In this document: one piece after another, positions 1 to 9,110 of the stretch
Numbering within the stretch: position 1 is the first letter of the stretch
Layout: every line of letters starts with the position of its first letter
NCBI RefSeq assembly: GCF_001039355.2
Contig: NW_019776057.1
Location: forward strand, 41,068 to 105,067
DNA length: 64,000 bases
Origin: Lingula anatina
Lineage: Eukaryota > Brachiopoda > Lingulata > Lingulida > Lingulidae
Direction of reading: 5' to 3'
Notes under the pieces: generated by a model
The model's database searches: none
What the model was told of the DNA's origin: nothing
The model's input: the letters and a program-made list of their open reading frames with translations, nothing else
Program-made: the position numbers and the translations under genes

Positions 1-53
1 TAAATAATGCCTGAACAAAGCTATCATTATTTTTGTCTTTTTTATGATTATAG

Positions 54-391
54 TTACATGTAAGAGATGAAATACCTGAAATCGTAGAGACAACAATTAC
101 AGGACCTCAAGACCTGCACGATGGGCCATTTTTTCGCATCACGGTTGTGTGGCTAGATTCCCACATACCAGGATGGTATCTCTGTATTGAATGCAAATTC
201 TTCAGGATCAAGCTCTATATTGCCCGTCACTGTATGGTGATTGTAATCCCCCCCATTTGGTGCGACCGTATTCTTGGAATATGTGGCGACTGGAACACAT
301 TCCCACTTAACGACGAGACCATCTTAACCATTCCGGTGAGCGATGCTACCCCTTGGGGACCCCTCGTAGAGGAGTCTTCTGCTTTGTGGCC
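54..391 (+). CDS. copy A exon 3 (C-terminal vWFD half)
   Basis: 338 nt, entered in phase 0 and left in phase 2. It has five cysteines (YLC, IEC, RHC, WC, GIC), as in copy B. The hallmark loop reads NTFPLND, shared with copy D, where B and C have NTDPLND. Confidence 0.8.
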
Positions 392-1013
392 GTAAGTTAA
401 AATATTTTGTATTAGCCATTACTGGTAAATTGAGTGCTCTAAGCGAGGCGGGAAACTAACCCGACTTCTCCCCCCCCCCCCCCTCCTGTATTCGAATTTT
501 TTTTGTATTAACCATTATACCGCTGAATACAGGGCATTAAGAGAGGGGGGAACTAACCCTACTGCTTCAATCCCCCGTGGAAAACTGTTTCTACCGCTCT
601 AAAAAACTGTTATAATAGTACGTTTTTTGTAGTATGCAAGACTTAAAACAGTATTCTTCGGGCGTTATATTTTTTTCTCAGTCCCTGGAAGGGAACAGAA
701 CTCGCCATTTTGATTTATGAAAGGAGGGGGGAGCGCCCTGGTTTCACCTATGATTACATATTAGTTGAAATTGAATAACTTTATTTTTCTTATCATTGCT
801 ATTCATGGACTGCCTTTATTAAGGATCCACGTTAATGTTAATTTCACTTTAATGAACATCATCCCAGAATTCATTGAAAGCTAAATGTATAACACTTAAC
901 CCTCTTTTTAAAATGTAGTGATATTTCGTAACAATATCACCACTTGCGCACCAAAATTGATAAGACGAAATGCTAGCGGAGTCATTAATGACACATTTCA
1001 TTTCAGGTGGTAA
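54..1013 (+). CDS. vWFD secreted protein, copy A (5' part outside window)
   Basis: This is the 3' half of the first array member; exons 1 and 2 lie before the window. Exon 3 (54-391) follows a 'gattatag' acceptor, is open in phase 0 and ends at CC|GTAAGT in phase 2. The last exon starts at 1007 after 'tttcag' and supplies G TGG TAA, so the protein ends LWPW. Exon 3 carries the second half of a von Willebrand factor D domain: a YLCIEC strand, RHC, WC and the hallmark GICGDWNTFPLND. Its first 11 codons differ from B, C and D (LHVRDEIPEIV against a VIDG-type start), although the frame is intact. Intron 3 (392-1006) has no other content beyond C-rich runs. The gene is probably functional, but this cannot be confirmed without the missing 5' end. 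Confidence 0.75.
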
Positions 1014-1393
1014 ATGGACAAGACCCCAGACGCCGCCAACTACTCCGAACTACTTACCCTCGTATCTTCCTACGGCTGGTTAAATGCCTTGAGACAGATT
1101 CATAATTCTTTCTTTACTTTTTTGGCACGCGTTTGTCCAAAATTGAAAATAACAAGCATCACGGTTTATACACTTTTGCAGTATGAAGTGTGTATAGCCG
1201 TTTTTGCATAATGTTGTCTTCGATAGTGCCCAAGAGCGTGTTGCAAATATAAATGAAGTGGTGAGCGTAATGATATCGACCAATGATTTAAAAGCTAGGG
1301 CCATTATGTCTTTATTTGGAAGTGCACTGTGCATGTATGTAAATGTTAACTTTTTCTCGAAATAAGTAATTTCGTAATTAAGTAATTAATAAA
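1007..1393 (+). other. copy A terminal exon, mostly 3'UTR
   Basis: Only G TGG TAA (1007-1013) is coding. The following 380 bases are conserved in all four copies, but indels differ between copies in every frame (for example the 1-nt difference near 1072 relative to copy C), so they behave as UTR. An AATAAA signal ends the block at 1388-1393. Confidence 0.6.
1388..1393 (+). terminator. poly(A) signal, copy A
   Basis: AATAAA about 375 bases after the stop, inside the conserved 'taattaagtaattaataaag' block also found in B and C. Confidence 0.55.
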
Positions 1394-1410
1394 GTCGAGG
1401 TACAGCATAG

Positions 1411-2995
1411 AATTCGCTTATAATTACTAGCATGAGAATCGCATGACATATTTGGAGACAAGCAATGTCAAAATTATTACAGACGTTTGTGCTTTCTTGA
1501 TAATGAAGAAAAGGTCAGCTCATGGACGTGCATGTAATAGGACACTAAGGGTACTGTATTCAGTCGATGGTGTGAGCTAAAGGGGAGTGCTGGACGCCCC
1601 CTCAAACCTTACATCCAAATATATGGACATAAGACCACTTGGGACCCATATGATGTCCTTGAAACTATTCAAATAACTAGCAAAAAACATTTCTCTTTTC
1701 GTAATTTCGTAGTCTTGCAACTTGAAAACATCCTTGGATTCTGAAGGGACCTTCCGTCAGCGAACTAAAATGATCTTTACTTAAACGGAGGCAACCCTGC
1801 AGCGGCTATAAGACAAAATGATAAACGGAAATCAACAATGGACACTGAATATTGAAATCGGTGGTGCTCGCAATCCTTTTGGTTCTTCGTTGACTTTGCT
1901 TACATGTTTAAATATTGACAACCATTGAAATTTTTGTATATAACCCTGAGGACATATAATATGGTTATTAATATAGAGGTGTTCACGTTTCTTAATTTAA
2001 GCTATAGCCTCTATGTTTTCTTTGATTCATTTCTACAGTTTATTTCTACAGAGTGGTCAAACTGAGTGGGAAATTGTCAATCTTAGTTATGCAACTGTAC
2101 ACCATAAATGTTAAAACGAAAAAAGTATGTACCGTTGAAGCAAAGAAATAATTGAGAAAAATTCTAGAAACAAATTCTGCAATGTACTATGGCATTTATA
2201 GCGTATGCGGGTGCTTATTATTCGAAACGTGTATTACATGGTATCATATAATTTTGATTTTTTAAAAGCATTGGTTGTCGTTCAAATCTCCTGTGTTTCG
2301 CCGTGCTTGTGCTTAAGCATAATAAAATGTTGTTAAACATATGTACTTTGTTTTTCGTAATTTTTGTTTGCAGCATGCATTGATAAACATTGATAAACAG
2401 TGCTCGAGAATTTCGTTCTCGAGGAAAATATATTTTATGCGAATCAGACAAATTATTTAAGGGTAAAAAGCTCAGGCTAATTCAACTGATAGTAGCACAT
2501 AGAGGGTTTATTCTTTCCAATAGTTGACAAGTAAAACAAGAAGAAAAATACCTCAAGAGCTTAAAGTGAGTGAAACGTGCCTTTGGTGTCCTCCACTGAA
2601 TCTGCCATTGCATGTTTCGTAGCTTCAAAGCAATTTATAAAATCTAAAACTAAAAAAGTCATCCCCAATGCACGGCGTAAATTGATACATAAAATCACTG
2701 TCCACTGTTTTCATATTAAATGGATTTTTTCACAAAAAAATCACTGAATGAACCAGTAAATAAGCTCATGATATTAAAAAATCAAATCCACAGTATTGTA
2801 CAGTATCCTCTGGAGGATGCACCTGGTGCGTAAACCCAAAAAGTTTTGAAACTTTGGTGGAGTGATTGGGTTCCACATAGCACAGACACAAACCGTCGCA
2901 CTTGAGAGCGGGGTCATCCATACCATCTTTGGCTTTTTTTAGCCTGTAATCTCTATAAATATCAATTTGGCCAATAAATTGGCCAGGCATAAAGG
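1411..2995. repeat. 3' flank of tandem unit, copy A
   Basis: Non-coding block repeated after B (13655-15235), C (28738-30300) and D (about 42500-44620). It includes the 'tatataaccctgaggacatataatatgg' neighbourhood near 1940 and a second AATAAA near 2320. Short ORFs in it are not preserved between copies. Confidence 0.7.
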
Positions 2996-3047
2996 TTTAA
3001 TATATTGTATGTTTTATATTTTAATATATTAAAATTAAACTTATTAT

Positions 3048-3049
<2 letters not shown>

Positions 3050-3087
<38 letters not shown>

Positions 3088-3112
3088 NNNNNNNNNNNNN
3101 NNNNNNNNNNNN
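3050..3112. other. poly-T run and 25-N assembly gap
   Basis: A T homopolymer (about 3050-3087) leads directly into 25 N (3088-3112). The gap probably reflects failed sequencing through the homopolymer. It sits at the junction between the 3' flank of A and the 5' flank of B, so the unit boundary there is uncertain. Confidence 0.95.
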
Positions 3113-3402
3113 ATTACAAGGCCTTGCCCTGTGAGCATTTATTTTTATTCATTTGAAAGTTCATTTGATTAAAGTGAAATGGCTATCTTTTAACTATTGA
3201 CCCTTCTTTCTAGTATCTACTGATAAATAAGTTTCTTGAAGAGTACACCGGTATGAAGATGCCTGATGTTGGAAAGGGTAGGTCTAGCTACTGTAACCAC
3301 GCATTAAGCGCTGGATAAAGTAACGTTTACGTGGAACGATCTTCTACTTTATTGGACAGCATAACGATTGGATAAGATATTGCTTTGATGCTGAACGACT
3401 AG

Positions 3403-3625
3403 ATTACACACACGCAAACACACACACACATACACACACTCACATCCTATGTAACCTTCTCCTTGTTGCTCAGCTGAAGCGGTTTTATAACCAACTTCTA
3501 AGGCAACCCGCACACACGCACACACTCACACGCGCACGCGGGAGCACACATAATTAGTCCTATATAACCTTCTCCTTGTTGCTCAGCTGATGCGGTTTAT
3601 AACCAACTTCTAAGGCAGCCCGCAC
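3403..3625. repeat. CA microsatellites with duplicated 65-bp segment
   Basis: Two (CA)n-rich tracts alternate with two copies of 'taaccttctccttgttgctc' plus its continuation to 'ccaacttctaaggca' (about 3450-3512 and 3565-3622). The same arrangement recurs in copy C (about 15730-15950). D keeps one segment near 32535. Confidence 0.8.
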
Positions 3626-4435
3626 ACTGGAGGATCAGAGGTCGTGATGAATGAGATTTTGCCTTTCCGTTGGTGTATCAATAAATGTACAACGGGGCCA
3701 TTCGTTATTTTATACTAGTGTATGCATGGCTACTAGTATGCGGTGTAATTATTTTCTTAGTTGATTTCACAATTTGCTTAATAATAAGTGTCTCAAGAAG
3801 AGTAGTTTGACTACTGATAAGTGAAGTAAAAGCTGGTTAAGCTAAACTTACACCACGCTAATGCTGTTCTCTATTGTGCCAGCTGATTTATACACAACGA
3901 ATGGTCCCTCCTGCCTTTCAATTTATAGTAGAGATGTCGTTTTCAACTGATGATATATGTACCATTGCATATGCTTATAGCACGGGGAACATCTAAATCT
4001 TTGTTCGCGTATTTAACAACGGTACTGTTAAAGGTTTGGTGGATTCACTGAAGACCTGGTGTAAACTGTAAGTAATGGAGAATATAATAATACGGCAAAT
4101 AAAATTTAAGAAATGATCTCACGCAAACTCATGGCATGTTGCCCATGTTTGAGACCTTTTTATTAACATTACGTATATTTCAGCCAAATGTGCAACTGCT
4201 TCACCTTGATTTGTGCTGTGCAGAGCTTATGCTGCTATAGTACAACGTGTAAAAACACAGATACTCCACTGCTGCGTAGTTACCGTATAAATGACTTACA
4301 AATCTTTAGTGTGAAATTATGTTGAATAGACGTTTAAGTAAAGCGAGGAAAGGTTCAACATTGTTGCGGAGAAGATAACAGAATAATGTTGAAGATGGTT
4401 TATTTTTACACTGTTCATTTATTTATTTAGTCATT

Positions 4436-4439
4436 CATT

Positions 4440-4488
<49 letters not shown>

Positions 4489-4490
4489 TT
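4436..4490. repeat. (TTTA)n/(ATT)n microsatellite
   Basis: Simple repeat in the 5' flank. The same site expanded as (TTTA)n in C (about 16770-16815) and as (TTTA)n(ATT)n in D (about 33363-33437). Confidence 0.9.
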
Positions 4491-4945
4491 TTGTCCTGTT
4501 GGCTTCGGAAATGGCCAGGGTGCGTTCATATTAAATACAACTGCTCATCTTTTACCAAAGCCACAGGGGACAGTGCAGATTTCAGCCAAGAAATAATATT
4601 TTTCTAAACCCTCTCTATATACGGGTCTATGTACGTTTAAATACCTGGAACGTACCTTTTTTCAAATGGCCAAAACAAGTCCCTAACACAGTTTGAAGAT
4701 AATGCCAAAAAGATTCCATAAAGTTTCAATGTTCTCAATTAATGTGTAGGCGACATTATTATTACTAAATTGTAGTGTCGCTGATCGAGTTTATTGCTTT
4801 ATTATTATTATTGTTGTTTATTGATCGGCTTTTAGAGGACCCATACCTGCATATGAGAGAGGTACATGTATCTATTTGGATCACCATTGAGTTCAAAACC
4901 ACCCCTTGTGGGCATAAAACCCTTAACTGATCAGACGATTGATGA

Positions 4946-5667
4946 CCCAGCAGGCATAGTTGCGTTGGATCAACGTTAAAAACAGGTTGATACGTTGAAT
5001 TGCCGTTGATCTACCTAAATTCAAAGTTAAATCAACGTTGATCCAGCCACGTTGACTCAAAGTTGTTTTTTGGTCAATGACACAACCTTGCAGTTATGGA
5101 TTGTAATTTAAAATATTAATTATTGAAAACGTGATACTTTGTTTATCAATACTGTAACTAAATTTATCAAAATAATAACAAAATGGTTTTAAAGTAAAAG
5201 TGACAGTTGTTTTATGTCTTTAGTTAATTAGTGAATTTTCTTAACTTGTTATTCAGAAATACATTCCAATAAACTGAATTCCTCGCAAGGTCAGCTAACA
5301 CTAGGATGAATAAGTTGCTGTAAATGTGATGGAGTAAACAGTACTTGGTAACCTGTTATAGATAGACAGGTTGAGGTGACTGTGACCTTGTTATATATAA
5401 TAATCTAAATATTAATATATTATCTATATATTAATCTAAACCTATGAAATTTTAACATAGAAGCCATACATTTATACTCTACATATATTTAGCCATCAAA
5501 TATGTCCTTCTGCTAAACACATCTAGGCAAATTCCCCGCTGGGTAGGTGATATAACATTGTTTTCTGACGTTGACACAACTTTCAAATCCAACGTTTATT
5601 CAATGTCTTTTCAACGTTATGGTTCAACGTTGTTTCAACGTTAAAACAACATAATTTGCCCGCTGGG
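4946..5667. mobile_element. MITE-like element with CCCAGC ends and CAACGTTGAT words
   Basis: About 720 bp bounded by CCCAGCaGGCA on the left and TGCCCGCTGGG on the right, an imperfect terminal inverted repeat. Next to both ends lie many 'caacgttgat'/'caacgtt' words. It is absent at the equivalent place in copy D, where 'ccttaacta' runs almost straight into 'agtatctatag' (about 33824). No transposase is visible, so it is non-autonomous. No clear target-site duplication was found. Confidence 0.6.
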
Positions 5668-5683
5668 GAGTATCTATCACCCC

Positions 5684-5887
5684 ATTTCCATAGATTAGAT
5701 CGACCTACTTTAGATCGACCTAACTCCCTGGGGGTTCATGCTAAATAGCTGTCAGCCGGGCGGACACGAAAGTTAATTACCCCTTACAGCTTGTAGTAGG
5801 CGGGACGGACATTTAAGTCGGATTATCTGAAAGTAATCTAGTGAGACTCCCCGCGGGGATAGATCGATCTAAAATCTACGGGAATAG
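5684..5887. mobile_element. short inverted-repeat element (MITE-like)
   Basis: Left end 'atttccatagattagatcgac' pairs imperfectly with the right end, whose reverse complement begins 'tattcccgtagattttagat'. The total is about 200 bp with no coding capacity. Copy D lacks it at the matching place. Confidence 0.5.
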
Positions 5888-6530
5888 AGCCTATATAAAG
5901 GAAAACACGCTATGGCCTTAGTTATTCACTAACTATCTGGTAACTGGTTGGCCCGTCTTTGCGGTCGTTTGGTCGGTAACAGAAACTTGGTGACCGCAGA
6001 CGCGCAACACGGGTACTACCCAGTTTTATAAGGCCATTCTAAGAATTGTAGGGAGGAGGTTGGCGTTTGTGTTCATTACTTACAGTTGATGTTTTTCCTA
6101 TTTTCAGTGTGCTTATCCATAACCTCTACCAGCTCCACTGATTAATTTTTCACTAGATATTCACAGATAATGTCGCTGGTTAAAAATGATCAATCTTCTA
6201 ACTATAAATGGAAAATGAGCCTTTAATATCTGCCGCCCTGGTAGAGGGTAGCCTATCCCCATATTTTACTTGATAACCCTATTAGGAAGGCGTGCAAGTG
6301 TGAACAACGACTGCATGCTACGTTGTATGTTTGGAAAAAGCCCCGCACAGTCTATAGACTTTTATTATATTACCATTAGTGAAGCTGAGAGGTGTATCTA
6401 ACTTAAATGATAAATACAAGTGAAATTTAAAGGCAAATACGTGTTGTTGCCGCTCGCTGTAGGGACGCCCGATGTGTTTTATAATATGGATGTTTTAAAA
6501 AGAACTTAGGAATTGAAAGGATCCCAGTAT

Positions 6531-6820
6531 GAAATGTTGATGATTATACGTATGCTGTTATTTGTCTGATATGAACGCATTACGATAACCTAAAAATATC
6601 CGTCCAATGACATGGCCCCTTGCAAAACCCATGGCTTGGCTAGGTAAGCTATCTGCTGGCTGAGTGTTCTTAAGGTTCTTAGAAGGAAATGTTGATGATT
6701 ATACGTATTCTGTCATTGGTCTGCTATGAACGCATTACGATAACCTAAAAATATCCCTCCAATGACATGGCTCCTTGCAAAACCCATGATTTGGCTGGGT
6801 TAACTATCTGCTGACTGAAA
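6531..6820. repeat. local tandem duplication, offset 155 bp
   Basis: A 134-bp segment starting 'gaaatgttgatgattatacg' occurs at 6531-6664 and again at 6686-6819. Copies C (from about 17396) and D (from about 34447) have it once, so the duplication arose in the B unit. Confidence 0.8.
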
Positions 6821-8548
6821 GTAATATAGAAAGTACCGTTAAGATGGAAAGATGGAGTCTAAGAAATGTCGTCGTGTTAATTCCCTATCTCAAATACGTA
6901 ATTTTGCGGAGAGATTTGTTTGCTATATAAAAAGGTAGGTAAGTCTTGTTATTTCAACACTCTGGCACACCTTGTGCTGGAGCACGCTAAAAAAGACATT
7001 CCGAAAAACCTTCTTGATGCACGTAAGAAACTGGACAGTCACAATCTCAATCAACTATGTAATTACAGCTCACTAGGAGAACCATCGGTGTTTTAGTGAT
7101 TAGTTGTCAAAATATGAGGTCTTAACATCACAAATAACTAAGTATTTTGAAAGGGAATCACGGAATTGTTGGGGGGAGGGGGTAAATTTACATGCACCTG
7201 TGGTGTTGGGATCCTCCTGTGTTTGAACCCTCTTGCAAATTAGGGAAAGCTGTTGTTTTTAACAACAGTATTCTTAAAAATGGCGATTTTTCAGTTTAAT
7301 AAAATGTGAAAAATCAACTCAATGTAGAGTGAGTTTGCAGCAAATTCCTTTCCTGTTCATTGATTATGCGATGTATCTGCATCTTTTTTGCTAACCAACA
7401 AACCACTACGTTTTGAAATATTCAGTATTTTTGTGTGGTGTCTTAATTGTCTTTCGTATGTTATCACATCTTTTAATTTGAAGGATAAGCGCTTAATAAA
7501 AAGTTCATTCCATACGAAGAAAGATGCTATAAAAACTGTGGGTGGCCAAAGACGTCTTGTTAAGCTTCCCAAGGGCACTAAAAAGAGTGAAAGCTAGAAG
7601 TAAGGAGCGCGAACCCTTCTGTGTTACTCAGAATACAAATTAATGTTTGATTAAAATTCTTCTGTGCTGATGATACCAATTAACTTAGGTGTTGGTTTGA
7701 ACGCATCACATTAACACGCAGCTCTTTGTGTGACATAAAAATGATTTCAATCATAATCCAGTACAATGTTAGGTATAATCATACAGCTTGGCAAAAGCTA
7801 AGAAGCGTGTTGGAAATGTATGGAAAATCAAAGCGGTCATGCTGCATGAATGCATGGCCTCATTTTGTCAGTTTTTTGGCCTTGACTTCATTCTTTTTTA
7901 ATGAAAACGAAGACTGTCATCGAAGATGGATAAAAATAAAGACGTTTAATTAAACTTGAAAAAAGACACCTGTACCAGCAACATTTTCTCGACAGACTAG
8001 AAAAATATTACGCATTTCAATTAATTGCGCAGTTTCTGCCTACTCAAGCATTTCGCTGTCTCCGATGCTTTTAATAAATAATGTCAATTAAGTGTGGCTG
8101 GAAAAGATTGATTTTTGTTCAATTCTTACTGCGTTGAGATAAAACTGGAGTGAAGTTTATACTGCCGTCTCTTATCCATAATCTAAATATCGAGTATTTC
8201 AGAAAAACTCTATGATCAGGCCATTCTTACATGGATGTTTGATAAACAATTGGCATTATCGATTTCTGAAACAACGACAGTGACCCCCGTAATCTTAAAT
8301 GCATGTTAGAGTTTATGGTGACTCTACTTGAATAATATAGTCTGAACAGTAAAGGGGTTTCAGCTGGGAAATTTGGTCATTTATGTTACCGATCACCATC
8401 GCACGTCATTTAGGAACATTAAAAATATATCGTTGCCTAAAATCTTTAGATTGTTAAACAGTGAGCCAATTGGACTTTGAAAATGTTGGTCTGGTAATTT
8501 GAGAGACATCGACATTGATTTTCAAGCAGAATTTATGAAAACGCTATC

Positions 8549-8701
8549 AACATACTCAGTGTTTGCCTCTTAGGAAAATTAGTTGCTGGACCGAAAGTTC
8601 AGCCATCTTGAGAGTAGCTGTCTCGAATGTCTGCCGGGTGGGAAAACTTCTCAGCCCGTTCTGAAAGTTGTCCAGCCTTAATTTCTAACACTGAACATAC
8701 T
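8549..8701. mobile_element. hAT-type MITE in the promoter of copy B
   Basis: A 137-bp insertion (8557-8693) starts CAGTGTT and ends AACACTG, perfect 7-bp terminal inverted repeats. It is flanked by a perfect 8-bp direct repeat AACATACT (8549-8556 and 8694-8701). An 8-bp duplication with CAGTG/CACTG ends is the signature of hAT transposons. C and D have an uninterrupted 'aacacatgct' at this place. There is no ORF, so it is non-autonomous. It lies 134 bp upstream of the TATA box. Confidence 0.85.
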
Positions 8702-8826
8702 TGAAATAACGATTTTCTGCAAACGATTCAAAAAGAGACGAGGCACAGTTGTGGCAATTAAGACGCATGCGCTCGCTTTGTATGCCACCGTGGCGAAGGC
8801 GGTCTACACGCCCACTTAAAAATGAA

Positions 8827-8834
8827 TATATAAG
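8827..8834 (+). promoter_or_regulatory. TATA box, copy B
   Basis: TATATAAG, 85 bp upstream of the ATG; identical sequence and spacing in C and D. About 55 bp further upstream lies a conserved CGCATGCGC palindrome (8764-8772) resembling an NRF1-type site. Confidence 0.75.
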
Positions 8835-8911
8835 ATGGGTGGAGGAGAGAAAATATCAGTTGTTGTGCACCTCTCCTTGAACACCAGTGCCAGAAAGACT
8901 CCAGCTTGAAG

Positions 8912-9110
8912 ATGACAGGGGACAGAAACGTGGCCGTGCTTATGTTCTTTGCTGTGGCAATGGTAGCTGTTGTTCCTGCCCAGTCTCAGATTACCCCCGA
9001 AGAACAGAACATATCAATTGCATTTAATGACATGTGGAACTCGCTGACAACCGCAGAGCAAGACTACTATGGGGACTGTTTCTTTCCCGCTATACATCTG
9101 CCTTGTTACT
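8912..9110 (+). CDS. copy B exon 1 (signal peptide)
   Basis: 66 codons plus one base, donor T|GTAAGT at 9111. It encodes the signal peptide, the EEQNIS segment and two cysteines (YGDC, LPC). Reading on into the intron would stop after one codon. Confidence 0.85.

Larger units (their letters stand above)
3211..8826. repeat. 5' flank of tandem unit, copy B
   Basis: Long non-coding block homologous to 15533-19266 (C) and 32521-36378 (D). It opens with 'tagtatctactgataaataag' and runs to the TATA box. It is longer than the others because it carries two MITE-like insertions (4946-5667 and 5684-5887), a local duplication (6531-6820) and a hAT-type MITE (8557-8693). I see no exon in it. Confidence 0.75.

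Noticed and set aside
1010-1080. Pro/Thr-rich reading KWTRPQTPPTTPNYLPSYLP in the terminal exon as a real C-terminus
   Set aside because: It needs a phase-1 donor in exon 3, but the only good donor (CC|GTAAGT) is phase 2 and gives a stop after one Trp. The frame also breaks at different places between copies.
1080-1334. Minus-strand 84-codon frame, also seen at 28407-28661 and in part at 42282-42626
   Set aside because: It lies antisense to the conserved 3'UTR of the vWFD genes. Copies have frame-breaking indels, so it is duplicated UTR rather than a gene.
8906-8911. TTG two codons before the ATG as the start of copy B (and the equivalents in C and D)
   Set aside because: Animal nuclear genes start at ATG; the ATG at 8912 is followed directly by a good signal peptide.
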